A DNA stretch of 64,000 nucleotides from Candidatus Gemmiger faecavium (GTDB taxonomy: Bacteria > Bacillota > Clostridia > Oscillospirales > Ruminococcaceae): NCBI GenBank assembly GCA_019114415.1, contig DXFO01000040.1:1-64000 (forward strand). The letters are read 5' to 3'. This document shows positions 44,289 through 53,022 of this stretch, piece by piece. The first letter of the stretch is position 1. Every line of letters starts with the position of its first letter. The notes under the pieces were generated by a model. The model was not told the DNA's origin, ran no database searches, and saw only the letters and a list, made by a program, of their open reading frames with translations. The position numbers and the translations under genes are program-made.

Positions 44289-45365
44289 ATGAAATTTCCT
44301 TCGATCTCCTCCCTAGTAAAAGCCATCCCCGCCCCGGACGAAACCGCCCGGGCGGCGGCCCTGGCCCACTGGGACGCCCTGGCAAAGCCGCTGGGGAGCC
44401 TGGGCGCATTGGAGGAGGACATCGCCCGCATCGCCGCCGTCACCGGTAACGCCGACGTCCGCCTGCAAAGCCGCACCCTGCTGGTGCTCTGTGCCGACAA
44501 CGGCGTGGTGGCTCAGGGAGTTACCCAGACAGACAGCAGCGTCACCGCCGTGGTGGCAAAGGCCCTGGCGGAAGGCAACAGCACCGTCTGCCACATGGCC
44601 CGACAGGCAAATTGCCGGGTAGTGCCGGTGGATATGGGCATGCTGCCCCACACACCCATCCCCGGCCTTGTAGACTGCTGTGTCCGCCCGGGGACCGACG
44701 ACATTACCCAAGGTCCCGCCATGACCCGCGCCCAGTGTGAGCAGGCGGTACTGGCCGGGGCCAGCCTGGCCGCCCGGGCGGCGGAGCAGAAAACGGATAT
44801 TCTCGCTACCGGGGAGATGGGCATCGGCAACACCACCACCTCGGCAGCGGTGGCCTGCGCCCTGCTGGGCCTTGCCCCCGAGGAGGCCGTGGGCCGTGGG
44901 GCAGGCCTTTCCGACGCAGGCCTTGCCCGCAAGCGGACGACTGTGAAAGAAGCACTGGCCCTCAATCAGCCCGACCCTGCCGACCCCCTGGATGTCCTTG
45001 CCAAGGTGGGCGGGCTGGACATTGCCGGGCTGTGCGGCGTATTCCTCGGGGCGGCGGCCTGCCGGGTGCCGGTGCTTATCGACGGCGTCATCAGCGCGGT
45101 GGCGGCCCTGTGCGCGGCAGGACTCTGCCCCAATGCCCGCCAGGCTATGCTGGCCAGCCATGTCTCGGCGGAACCCTGCGGCCGGCGGCTGCTGGAAGCC
45201 CTGGAACTCCATCCCCTCATCTGCGCCGGCATGCGCCTGGGGGAGGGCAGCGGCGCAGTGGCGGCCCTGCCGCTTCTGGACCTGGCGTTGGCTGTTTACC
45301 ACGGCGGGCGGACCTTCGGCGCTCTGGGCATGGAGGCCTACACGCCCCAGGAGGATAAGCCATGA
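44289..45365 (+). CDS. cobT: Nicotinate-nucleotide-dimethylbenzimidazole phosphoribosyltransferase
   Basis: A 358-residue CobT that makes the alpha-ribotide of the lower base. AHWDALAKPLGSLGALEE, CADNGVVAQGVTQT, GEMGIGNTTTSAAVA and the catalytic-glutamate region MRLGEGSGA near 315 are present. No bluB or bza genes for the base are in the window, so dimethylbenzimidazole or another base must come from elsewhere. The ATG follows the cbiA stop by two bases. Confidence 0.96.
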   Translation: MKFPSISSLVKAIPAPDETARAAALAHWDALAKPLGSLGALEEDIARIAAVTGNADVRLQSRTLLVLCADNGVVAQGVTQTDSSVTAVVAKALAEGNSTVCHMARQANCRVVPVDMGMLPHTPIPGLVDCCVRPGTDDITQGPAMTRAQCEQAVLAGASLAARAAEQKTDILATGEMGIGNTTTSAAVACALLGLAPEEAVGRGAGLSDAGLARKRTTVKEALALNQPDPADPLDVLAKVGGLDIAGLCGVFLGAAACRVPVLIDGVISAVAALCAAGLCPNARQAMLASHVSAEPCGRRLLEALELHPLICAGMRLGEGSGAVAALPLLDLALAVYHGGRTFGALGMEAYTPQEDKP

Positions 45366-45883
45366 TGACGCTGGTGATCGGCGGCGCGGCCTCGGGCAAG
45401 AGCGAATTTGCGGAGGGGCTGTCCCTGCGGTTTTCCGGCCCTCGGGTCTATATCGCCACCATGCAGCCCTTCGGGGAGGAGGCCCTGGCCCGCATCCAAA
45501 AGCACCGGGACCGCCGCGCCCGTATGGGCTTTGACACTCTGGAATGCTACACCGGCCTTGCCGCCGCCTGCGACACCCTGCCGGAGGGCGCGTCGGTATT
45601 GCTGGAATGCCTGGGCAATCTGGTGGCCAACGAGCGGTACAGCCCCGACGGCGGCGGGGAGGGCGCCGCCCTGGCCGGGGTGCTGCGCCTGGCTGACCGC
45701 TGCCGGGACCTGGTGGTGGTGACCAACGAGGTCTTTTCCGGCGGGTCGGACTACGAGGGGGACACTCTCGGCTATCTGCGGGAACTGGCTGCCGCCAACC
45801 GCGCCCTGGCCGCCCGGGCCGACCAGGTGGTGGAACTGACGGCGGGCCTGCCTAACTGGCTCAAGAGCGGGCCGACGGACTGA
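45362..45883 (+). CDS. cobU: Adenosylcobinamide kinase/guanylyltransferase
   Basis: A 173-residue CobU. The P-loop is GGAASGKSE (7-15), the guanylyl-acceptor region is IQKHRDRR near 45-52, and LLECLGNLVANE follows. The C-terminal motif that usually reads NEVGxGIVP is here NEVFSGGSDYEG, a clear departure. A second, shorter CobU-like protein 1.4 kb downstream keeps that motif but has lost the rest. It overlaps cobT by four bases. Confidence 0.9.
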   Translation: MMTLVIGGAASGKSEFAEGLSLRFSGPRVYIATMQPFGEEALARIQKHRDRRARMGFDTLECYTGLAAACDTLPEGASVLLECLGNLVANERYSPDGGGEGAALAGVLRLADRCRDLVVVTNEVFSGGSDYEGDTLGYLRELAAANRALAARADQVVELTAGLPNWLKSGPTD

Positions 45884-45912
45884 GCGCTGTCCCCATACGG
45901 CAAGGAGAAAAA

Positions 45913-46389
45913 ATGATGCAAAATACTTCAGCGGTGAGCGGGAAACTGACCGTCCGGTTTTACGACCGAGTGGAGGATGCCCGTCTCAAATTTGCAGTGA
46001 TCATTTCCAAGTCGGAAGGGAAATGGGTGTTCTGCAAGCATAAGGAGCGGGATACCTTTGAAATCCCCGGCGGACACCGGGAACCCGGGGAGACCATCGA
46101 GGCCGCTGCCCGGCGGGAATTGCAGGAGGAAACCGGCGCGCTGGAGTTTTCCATTGCCCCGGTGTGCGTCTATTCGGTCACGGGCAAAAACCGGGTCAAC
46201 GCCACCGGCGAGGAGACCTGGGGTATGCTGTACGCGGCGGAGATCACTGCCTTCGCAGGCGAGCTGCACAGCGAGATGGAGAAGGTCGTCCTTTCGGACA
46301 AGCTGCCGGACGCCTGGACCTATCCCCTGATCCAGCCGCTGCTCATTTCAGAGTATGAGCGCCGGTGCCCCACATTTGGCGCCAAATAA
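45913..46389 (+). CDS. Nudix hydrolase inside the cobalamin operon
   Basis: A 158-residue protein with an intact Nudix box, GGHREPGETIEAAARREL then QEETGAL (about 53-77). The resemblance is to 8-oxo-dGTP diphosphatases such as YtkD. AAGGAG lies 8 bases before the ATG. It sits between cobU and cobS, all on one strand, so it is co-expressed with them; no Nudix step is known in cobalamin synthesis. A role in cleaning nucleotides or clearing a dead-end nucleotide intermediate is speculation. Confidence 0.85.
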   Translation: MMQNTSAVSGKLTVRFYDRVEDARLKFAVIISKSEGKWVFCKHKERDTFEIPGGHREPGETIEAAARRELQEETGALEFSIAPVCVYSVTGKNRVNATGEETWGMLYAAEITAFAGELHSEMEKVVLSDKLPDAWTYPLIQPLLISEYERRCPTFGAK

Positions 46390-46453
46390 AATCCAACAAC
46401 AGCGGGAGCGCTGCCTGTACAAAGCAGCTTCCCCGCAAAAAGGAGTAACCACG

Positions 46454-47227
46454 TTGAAGCAGGCTCTGCGCGCGGTGGCTGCCGCGTTTTCCATGTTTTC
46501 GGCCATCCCCATGCCCCAGGTGGACTGGGACAAGGGCGGGCTCAAATATATGCTGTGGGCCTTCCCCCTCATTGGGGCGGTCATGGGCGGGCTGTGCACC
46601 CTGTGGGCGCTGGCGGCGGATGCTCTGGCTCTGCCCTCGGTGCTGCGGGGGGCGGGCTTCTGCCTGATTCCCCTGGTAGTGACAGGCGGGGTACATCTGG
46701 ACGGCTTTGCTGACACCTGCGACGCCCTGGCGAGCTATGCCCCGCCGGAAAAGCGCCGCCAGATTTTGAAAGATCCTCATATGGGCGCCTTTGCGGCCAT
46801 CCGGCTGTGCGGATGGTTTGTGGCGGACTTTGCCCTGTGGGCGGCCCTGCCGGAGTTTCCCGCTGCCGCCGTGACGCTGGGGTTCTGCCTGTCCCGGGCA
46901 CTGTCCGGGCTGGCGGTGGCCCGCTGGTCGCTGGCCAGCGATACGGGGCTGGTCCACACCTTTGCCGAGGCCAGCGACCGCACCGCCACCGGGCGGTTTC
47001 TGGCCGCTGTTGCCCTGCTGCTCACGGCGGGGCTGGCAGCCTGCGGCGTGCAGGGCGTGGCCATGGCCGTGGCCGCCTACGGGGTATGGCTCTATTACCG
47101 GCGGATGGCCCGGGTGCAGTTCGGAGGCATCTCGGGGGATTTGGCCGGATGGTTTGTGCAGACCTGCGAGGTCTGGATGCTGGGGGCCTTGTGCGCGGTG
47201 CAGTATTTTGCCGCCGCATGGCATTGA
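46454..47227 (+). CDS. cobS: Adenosylcobinamide-GDP ribazoletransferase (cobalamin synthase)
   Basis: A 257-residue polytopic membrane enzyme joining adenosylcobinamide-GDP with alpha-ribazole (phosphate). FSMFSAIPMPQVDWD at the N-terminus and the acidic active-site motif HLDGFADTCDALASY near 78 identify it. A TTG at 46454 is chosen as start, because AAAAAGGAG lies 9 bases before it and family homology begins right there. The frame is open back to 46355, inside the Nudix gene. Confidence 0.92.
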   Translation: MKQALRAVAAAFSMFSAIPMPQVDWDKGGLKYMLWAFPLIGAVMGGLCTLWALAADALALPSVLRGAGFCLIPLVVTGGVHLDGFADTCDALASYAPPEKRRQILKDPHMGAFAAIRLCGWFVADFALWAALPEFPAAAVTLGFCLSRALSGLAVARWSLASDTGLVHTFAEASDRTATGRFLAAVALLLTAGLAACGVQGVAMAVAAYGVWLYYRRMARVQFGGISGDLAGWFVQTCEVWMLGALCAVQYFAAAWH

Positions 47228-47240
47228 CAGGGAGGAAAAA

Positions 47241-47603
47241 GTGGCTATGATGTTTGTGACGGGTCCGCTGTTTGCAGGCAAGCGGGACTATGTCTGCCGC
47301 GCCATGGGCTGGACACAGGAACAACTGGCCGCCCGGGCGGTGTGGGATGTGCAGTATCTTGCCGCCGACGCACCGGATGCCGGGGCGCTGGCCGAGCTGG
47401 CCGACCGCCTGGCCGGGTACGAGGTGGTCATCGCCACCGAGGTGGGCGGCGGGGTCGTGCCCGTGGACGCCCATGAGCGCGCCGCCCGGGAAGCTGCCGG
47501 ACGCCTTGCCTGCCTGCTGGCCCAGCGGGCCGAGACTGTTGTAAGGGTGGTCTGCGGTTTGCCCCAGACCCTGAAAGGAGATTCATCATGCTGGTCTATC
47601 TGA
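47241..47603 (+). CDS. Short CobU-like protein with degenerate P-loop
   Basis: The roughly 120-residue protein has the CobU C-terminal signature (TEVGGGVVPVDAHERAAREA, then VVRVVCGLP) but only a reduced N-terminus. Its P-loop reads TGPLFAGKRD, and the segment with the guanylylated histidine is missing. GGAGG precedes a GTG at 47241 (5 bases) and an ATG at 47247 (11 bases); either could be used. It lies between cobS and cobC. It may assist the first CobU or be on the way to loss. Confidence 0.7.
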   Translation: MAMMFVTGPLFAGKRDYVCRAMGWTQEQLAARAVWDVQYLAADAPDAGALAELADRLAGYEVVIATEVGGGVVPVDAHERAAREAAGRLACLLAQRAETVVRVVCGLPQTLKGDSSCWSI

Positions 47604-48196
47604 TCCGTCATGGACAAACCGTATACAATGCTGAAAAACGTTACCAGGGCACCCGGGACATCCCCCTGTCCGACGCCGGCCGCGCCGGGCTGCACAAGGC
47701 CGATTTCATCCCCGACGCCCTTTATGTCTCGCCTTTGACCCGGGCCCGCCAGACGGCGGAGATCTTGTTCCCCGGCGTTGCCCAGATCCCGGTGCAGGAC
47801 CTGCGGGAAATGTGCTTCGGCAGCTTTGAGGGCCGCAACTACATTGAGATGGAGCACGACCCCGAATACCTGGCCTGGGTGGCATCCAACAGCGAGACCG
47901 CCTGCCCCGACGGCGAGCGCAAGGCGGAGTTCTGTGAGCGCACCTGCAAGGCCTTTGCCGGGGTCGTGGATGAAGCCCTGGCCAAAGGGGTACAGCGCCT
48001 TGCCATCGTGGCCCACGGCGGCACCCAGATGGCCTCCCTGGAACGGTTTGCCCGTCCGGCCCGGGGCTACTACGACTGGTGTGCGGGCAATGGCGGCGGC
48101 TTTGTGCTGGACGCCTCCCGCTGGAACACCGACCGGGTGCTGGACCTGGTGGGAACGGTGGATTACGGCAGCACTCCCGCCAAGGAGGCAAAGTGA
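47588..48196 (+). CDS. cobC: Histidine phosphatase, probable alpha-ribazole phosphatase
   Basis: A 202-residue phosphoglycerate-mutase-like phosphatase. The catalytic LIRHGQTVYN is at 5-14 (H8), with PLTRARQTAE and VAHGGTQM carrying the second histidine. In this operon it should remove the 5'-phosphate of alpha-ribazole phosphate or of cobalamin phosphate. AAAGGAG precedes the ATG, and the start lies inside the end of the CobU-like gene. Confidence 0.88.
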   Translation: MLVYLIRHGQTVYNAEKRYQGTRDIPLSDAGRAGLHKADFIPDALYVSPLTRARQTAEILFPGVAQIPVQDLREMCFGSFEGRNYIEMEHDPEYLAWVASNSETACPDGERKAEFCERTCKAFAGVVDEALAKGVQRLAIVAHGGTQMASLERFARPARGYYDWCAGNGGGFVLDASRWNTDRVLDLVGTVDYGSTPAKEAK

Positions 48197-49161
48197 CGGT
48201 GGTATATGCCGCGCTCTGCGGTTTTGTCATCGACCTTTTGCTGGGAGACCCGGCCTGGATGCCCCATCCGGTGGTGTTCATGGGCCGGTGCATCTCGGCA
48301 CTGGAAAAATTGCTGCGCCGTATCTTCCCCAAAACACCAAAAGGAGAGCTGGCCGGCGGTGTCATTCTGGCGGCAGTGCTGCCCCTGGGAACATTGGCTT
48401 TTACCGGGCTCTGCGTGTGGGGGCTGGGCCTTGTCCACCCGGTTCTCGGCTTTGCCTTGCAGGTGCTCTGGTGCTGGCAGGCATTGGCCGCCAAGGGACT
48501 GCGTCAGGAGAGCGAGAACGTCCGCCGCGCCCTGGACACCGGTACTCTGGACGACGCCCGCAAGGCGGTCAGCCGCATTGTGGGGCGGGACACCGCCGCC
48601 CTCAGCCGGGAGGGCGTCATCCGCGCCGCGGTGGAAACGGTGGCGGAAAATTTCTCCGATGGCGTGGTGGCGCCCATGTTCTGGATGCTTATCGGCGGGG
48701 CGCCCCTGGCCCTGGCCTACAAGGCGGTCAACACCATGGACAGCATGGTGGGCTACAAAAACGACCGCTATCTCTACTTCGGCCGGGCGGCGGCAAAGCT
48801 GGACGATGCTGCCAACTGGCTGCCTTCCCGGCTGGCGGCGCTTCTGCTGGTGGCGGCAGCGCCCCTCACCGGCCAGAACGCCAAGCGCGCCTTTGCCATC
48901 TGGCGGCGGGACCACCGCAAACACGCCAGCCCCAACTCCGCCCAGACCGAATCCGCCATGGCGGGGGCCCTAGGCGTGCAGCTGGCGGGGCCTGCCAGCT
49001 ACTTTGGCAAGGTCCACCAAAAACCCTGGATCGGGGACGATACCCGGCCCATCGAGCCCCAGGACATCACCCGGGCGGGGCGGATGCTCTATGCGGGCAG
49101 CGGCCTGGCCCTGCTGCTTTTCTGCGGGGTGCGGCTGGGCATCCTGGCCCTGATCCTGTAA
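48193..49161 (+). CDS. cbiB: Adenosylcobinamide-phosphate synthase
   Basis: A 322-residue membrane enzyme that attaches aminopropanol phosphate to adenosylcobyrate. The N-terminus reads GFVIDLLLGDPAWMPHPVVFMGR, followed by ETVAENFSDGVVAPMFW and VNTMDSMVGYKNDRY, all CbiB blocks. The GTG at 48193 overlaps the cobC TGA, with GGAGG 4 bases upstream; the in-frame GTG at 48199 is an alternative. Confidence 0.94.
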   Translation: MTVVYAALCGFVIDLLLGDPAWMPHPVVFMGRCISALEKLLRRIFPKTPKGELAGGVILAAVLPLGTLAFTGLCVWGLGLVHPVLGFALQVLWCWQALAAKGLRQESENVRRALDTGTLDDARKAVSRIVGRDTAALSREGVIRAAVETVAENFSDGVVAPMFWMLIGGAPLALAYKAVNTMDSMVGYKNDRYLYFGRAAAKLDDAANWLPSRLAALLLVAAAPLTGQNAKRAFAIWRRDHRKHASPNSAQTESAMAGALGVQLAGPASYFGKVHQKPWIGDDTRPIEPQDITRAGRMLYAGSGLALLLFCGVRLGILALIL

Positions 49162-49197
49162 TGCCGTAAGAAAATCACACACCGAAAGGAGACCGCC

Positions 49198-50277
49198 ATG
49201 CAGCTGACCCACGGAGGAGACTGGGAGGGCTTTCGCCGGGAATACGGCGGGATGCCGCTGGATTTTTCGGCCAACGTCAGTCCCCTGGGCATGCCGGAGG
49301 CCGTGCGCCAGGCCGCCGCAGATGCCATGGCCGACGCCTGGCGCTATCCCGATTCCCTCTGCCGGGAGCTGCGGGACGCACTGGCCGCCTATCATCAGGT
49401 GGATGCCGGGCAGATCGTCTGCGGGGCGGGGGCGGCGGACCTGATATTCCGCCTGGTGCTGGCCCGCCGGCCCCGGCGGGCCCTCGTCACCGCCCCCACC
49501 TTTGCCGAGTATGAGCAGGCCCTGGCCCTGGCGGGCTGTGAGGTGGAGCACCTGTCCCTGCGGGAACAAACCGGCTTTGTGCCGGGGCAGGACCTGCTGG
49601 ACGCCGTGCACCCCGGTATCGACATGGTCTTTCTGTGTGAGCCCAACAACCCCACCGGCCGCACCTCCCCCAGGGCCATTTTGCAGCAGGTGCTGGCCCG
49701 CTGTGCCGGGTGCGGGGCGCTGCTGGTGGTGGACGAGTGCTTCAACGAATTCCTGCCCGACCCGGCGGGGCATACTCTCCTGGGAGAGCTGTCCGGGCCA
49801 TACGGTAAAAATCTGGCTGTGCTGCGGGCCTTCACCAAGAGCTTTGCCATGGCCGGACTGCGTCTGGGCTATGTGCTGTGCGGGGACGCGGGGCTGGCGG
49901 AGCGCCTTTACCACTGCGGCCCGCCCTGGGCCGTGTCCGGGCCTGCCCAGGCGGCGGGCGTGGCGGCTTTGCAGGCCGCCCCCGACTGCCTGCCAAAACT
50001 GCGGGCGGTCATCGGGGCGGAGCGCCCCAGGCTGGCCGCGGCCCTGGAAGCAATGGGCTGCAGGGTCATCCCCGGGGAGGCAAACTATCTGCTCTTTTAT
50101 CACGCCCTGCCCGACGGCAGCCCCGACGCTACCCTGGCCGCACGATTGCGGACAAAAGGCGTTTTGCTGCGGGACTGCTCCAACTATTTAGGGCTCGGTC
50201 CCGGCTGGTACCGCACGGCGGTGCGCGGGGCGGAGGAAAATAAGGAAATGCTCAGACGACTGAGGGAGGTTCTGTGA
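49198..50277 (+). CDS. cobD: L-threonine-O-3-phosphate decarboxylase
   Basis: A 359-residue fold-type I PLP enzyme of the histidinol-phosphate aminotransferase group. The PLP lysine is K214 in AFTKSFAMAGLRLGY; HGGDWEG and DFSANVSPLG at the N-terminus are CobD hallmarks, as is CEPNNPTGR. It produces (R)-1-amino-2-propanol phosphate, the substrate of the CbiB encoded just before it. AAAGGAG precedes the ATG. Confidence 0.93.
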   Translation: MQLTHGGDWEGFRREYGGMPLDFSANVSPLGMPEAVRQAAADAMADAWRYPDSLCRELRDALAAYHQVDAGQIVCGAGAADLIFRLVLARRPRRALVTAPTFAEYEQALALAGCEVEHLSLREQTGFVPGQDLLDAVHPGIDMVFLCEPNNPTGRTSPRAILQQVLARCAGCGALLVVDECFNEFLPDPAGHTLLGELSGPYGKNLAVLRAFTKSFAMAGLRLGYVLCGDAGLAERLYHCGPPWAVSGPAQAAGVAALQAAPDCLPKLRAVIGAERPRLAAALEAMGCRVIPGEANYLLFYHALPDGSPDATLAARLRTKGVLLRDCSNYLGLGPGWYRTAVRGAEENKEMLRRLREVL

Positions 50278-51767
50278 TGGCAAAGTGCATCATGGTGCAG
50301 GGCACCATGTCCGGGGCGGGCAAAAGCCTGCTGGTGACGGGGCTTTGCCGGGCCTTTCTCCGCCGGGGGCTGCGGGTGGCGCCCTTCAAGAGCCAGAACA
50401 TGGCCCTCAACAGCTATATCACCAGGGACGGGCTTGAGATCGGCCGTGCCCAGGCTGCCCAGGCTGAGGCCGCCGGGGTGGAGCCGGATGTACGCATGAA
50501 CCCCATCCTCCTCAAACCCAGCAGTGACACCGGCAGCCAGCTTATCGTCAACGGAGAGGTCCGGGGCGACTACCGGGCCGCCGACTATTTCAAGCTGAAA
50601 AAGTCGCTGGTGCCGGACATTCTCGCCGCCTACCAAAGCCTTGCCGCCGAGAACGACGTCATCGTCATTGAGGGTGCAGGAAGCCCGGCGGAGATCAACC
50701 TGCGGGAGGGCGACATTGTCAACATGGGCCTGGCGGAACTGGTGGATGCTCCGGTGCTGCTGGCCGGGGACATTGACCGGGGCGGGGTGTTTGCCCAGCT
50801 CTACGGCACGGTAGCCCTGCTGGCTCCCGAGGAAAAAGCCCGGCTCATCGGCACCGTCATCAACAAATTCCGGGGGGATTTGTCCCTTTTGCAGCCGGGG
50901 CTGACCCAGCTGGAGGCCCTCACCGGCCTGCCGGTGCTGGGGGTAGTGCCCTGGCTGGATGTGGATATTGATGACGAGGACAGCCTGTCCCAGCGCCTTG
51001 CCCGGCGGGAGGGCGGCCGCCCTGTGGACATTGCGGTCATCCGCCTGCCCCGCATCTCCAACTTTACCGACTTCTCCCCCCTGGAGGAACACCCTGCCCT
51101 GGGGGTTCGGTATGTGGGGGCGGTGAAAGAACTGGGCCGCCCAGATCTCGTCATTCTGCCCGGAACCAAGAGCACCATGGCCGATCTGGCCTGGATGCGG
51201 CAAAACGGGCTGGAAGCCGCCGTCCGCAGGCTGGCGGCCTCCGGCGTGCCGGTGCTGGGGGTCTGCGGCGGCTATCAGATGCTGGGCCAGACCCTGGACG
51301 ACCCCGACGGTGTGGAAGGCGGCGGCAGCATGGCGGGCATGGGCCTTTTGCCATGTGCCACCGTCTTTGCGGGCAGCAAGACCCGCACCCGGGTCACCGC
51401 CGCCGTGGAGGCAGGCCCCTTTGCCGGTGCCAAACTGGACGGCTACGAGATCCACATGGGCCGCACCCGGCCTCTGACCGACGATGCCGCCCCCTTTGCC
51501 CGCCTGTCCGACGGCAGGGCGGAAGGCACGATGTCCGGGCAGGTGTTCGGCACTTACCTGCACGGGCTGTTTGATACGGGGGAACTCACCGCCGCCCTGG
51601 CCCGCTGGCTTCTCAGCCGCAAGGGCCTGGACCCGGCGGCTGTGGGAAAACCCATCGACCGGAACACCTACCGCCAGCAGCAGTATGACCGGCTGGCGGA
51701 GGCGCTGGAACAACATCTGGACCTGACCGCCATCTGGCGGGCAATGGAGGAACGCTGCCATGGATAA
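50277..51767 (+). CDS. cbiP: Cobyric acid synthase
   Basis: A 496-residue glutamine- and ATP-dependent amidase that makes four side-chain amides. The P-loop region is VQGTMSGAGKSLLVTG; then FKSQNMALNSY, EGAGSPAEINLREGDIVNMG and DIDRGGVFAQLYG follow. The amidotransferase half has VCGGYQMLG and GTYLHGLFD. GGAGG lies 7 bases before the ATG at 50277; the GTG three bases earlier is too close. It overlaps the cobD stop by one base. Confidence 0.96.
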   Translation: MAKCIMVQGTMSGAGKSLLVTGLCRAFLRRGLRVAPFKSQNMALNSYITRDGLEIGRAQAAQAEAAGVEPDVRMNPILLKPSSDTGSQLIVNGEVRGDYRAADYFKLKKSLVPDILAAYQSLAAENDVIVIEGAGSPAEINLREGDIVNMGLAELVDAPVLLAGDIDRGGVFAQLYGTVALLAPEEKARLIGTVINKFRGDLSLLQPGLTQLEALTGLPVLGVVPWLDVDIDDEDSLSQRLARREGGRPVDIAVIRLPRISNFTDFSPLEEHPALGVRYVGAVKELGRPDLVILPGTKSTMADLAWMRQNGLEAAVRRLAASGVPVLGVCGGYQMLGQTLDDPDGVEGGGSMAGMGLLPCATVFAGSKTRTRVTAAVEAGPFAGAKLDGYEIHMGRTRPLTDDAAPFARLSDGRAEGTMSGQVFGTYLHGLFDTGELTAALARWLLSRKGLDPAAVGKPIDRNTYRQQQYDRLAEALEQHLDLTAIWRAMEERCHG

Positions 51768-52272
51768 AGGACTCATCCATCTCTACACCGGGGAGGGCAA
51801 GGGCAAGACCACGGCCGCCATGGGCCTGGCTTTGCGCGCCCTGGGAAGCGGTCTGCGGGTGACGGTGGTGCAGTTTCTGAAAGATGGCCGCAGCGGGGAA
51901 CTGGACCCCCTGCGCCGGTTGGGAGCGACGGTCTACACCGGCCGCCCGGGGACGAAATTCGTCTTTCAGATGAACGAGGCGGAAAAGGCCGAGGTCCGCG
52001 CCCTGCAAAACGCCCAGCTGGCCGAGGCGCTGGAAACGGACTGTGACCTGCTGGTGCTGGATGAAGCCTGCGCCGCCCTGCGGCTGGGCATGGTGGAGGA
52101 GAACCTTCTCCGCCGGGCGGTGCTGGACCGTCCCGAGGGCCGGGAAGTGGTCCTGACCGGCCGGGACCCGGCCCCCTGGCTGATGGAAGCAGCCGACTAT
52201 ATCACCGAGATGCGTTGTGAGCGTCACCCCTACCAGAAGGGCATCCCGGCCAGAAAGGGCGTGGAATACTGA
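51760..52272 (+). CDS. cobO: Cob(I)yrinic acid a,c-diamide adenosyltransferase
   Basis: A 170-residue CobA/CobO/BtuR-type adenosyltransferase. The P-loop GEGKGKTT is at 11-18, with VVQFLKDG and LVLDEACAALRLGM following. It adds the adenosyl group to cobalt. The C-terminus ends PYQKGIPARKGVEY, the family ending. It overlaps the cbiP end by eight bases and the cbiC start by one. Confidence 0.95.
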   Translation: MDKGLIHLYTGEGKGKTTAAMGLALRALGSGLRVTVVQFLKDGRSGELDPLRRLGATVYTGRPGTKFVFQMNEAEKAEVRALQNAQLAEALETDCDLLVLDEACAALRLGMVEENLLRRAVLDRPEGREVVLTGRDPAPWLMEAADYITEMRCERHPYQKGIPARKGVEY

Positions 52273-52940
52273 TGGTACAGCACAAAACCCCCGGTGACAT
52301 CGAGCGCACCAGCATGGGCATTATTCTGGAAGAACTGGCTGAACAGGGCCTGACCCCGCCCCCGGAGCACCAGGCCGTCGTCTGCCGGGTGGTGCACGCC
52401 ACGGCGGATTTCGACTATGCCCGCAATCTGGTCTTTACCCCCGACGCGGTGCAAAAGGGCATCGACGCCCTGCTGGCGGGAGCGCCCGTCATCACCGACA
52501 CCAACATGGCAAAGGCGGGGGTCAGCCGCCCCTGCCTGCAAAAGCTGGGGGGAGAAGCCCTCTGCTTTATGGCGGACGCGGAAGTCGCCGCGACGGCCCG
52601 GGAAAAGGGCACTACCCGGGCTGTGGCGGCGGTGGACAAGGCTGCGGCGCAGTATCCCGGCGCGGTACTGGCCTTTGGCAACGCTCCCACGGGATTGCTG
52701 CGTCTGGCGGACTGGATCGAGCAGGGCTACCGGCCCGCCCTTGTCATTGGCGCGCCGGTGGGCTTTGTCAACGTGGTGGAAAGCAAGGAGCACGCCCTGG
52801 AAGTCTGCCGCAAGGCAGGCGTCCCCGCCATTCTGGCCATGGGCCGGAAAGGCGGCAGCGGTGTGGCGGCGGCCATCTGCAACGCATTGCTCTACACCGC
52901 CTGCGGCACCCTGGACCCCGCCGCCCGGGGTTGGAACTGA
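52272..52940 (+). CDS. cbiC: Cobalt-precorrin-8 methylmutase
   Basis: A 222-residue mutase that moves the methyl group from C11 to C12, giving cobyrinate. The catalytic histidine lies in VVHATADFDYA near 43, and TDTNMAKAGV, FGNAPTGLLRL and IGAPVGFVNVVESKE follow. The gene is last in the operon although its reaction comes in the middle of the path. A terminator follows. Confidence 0.95.
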   Translation: MVQHKTPGDIERTSMGIILEELAEQGLTPPPEHQAVVCRVVHATADFDYARNLVFTPDAVQKGIDALLAGAPVITDTNMAKAGVSRPCLQKLGGEALCFMADAEVAATAREKGTTRAVAAVDKAAAQYPGAVLAFGNAPTGLLRLADWIEQGYRPALVIGAPVGFVNVVESKEHALEVCRKAGVPAILAMGRKGGSGVAAAICNALLYTACGTLDPAARGWN

Positions 52941-52961
52941 ATCAAAAACAACTACAAAAAT

Positions 52962-53008
52962 ACCCCGGAACGGGCCGTAACCGGCAAACCGTTCCGGGGT
53001 GTTGTTTT
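52962..53008. terminator. Terminator ending the cobalamin operon
   Basis: A perfect 12-bp stem (52962-52973 with 52989-53000) is followed by GTTGTTTT. It lies 21 bases behind cbiC and also faces the end of the convergent MATE gene. Confidence 0.85.
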
Positions 53009-53022
53009 GCTCAGAAAAGGTT

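Noticed and set aside
46355-46453. Upstream ATG of cobS at 46355
   Set aside because: It lies within the Nudix gene, has no ribosome-binding site, and cobS homology begins at the TTG at 46454, which has one.
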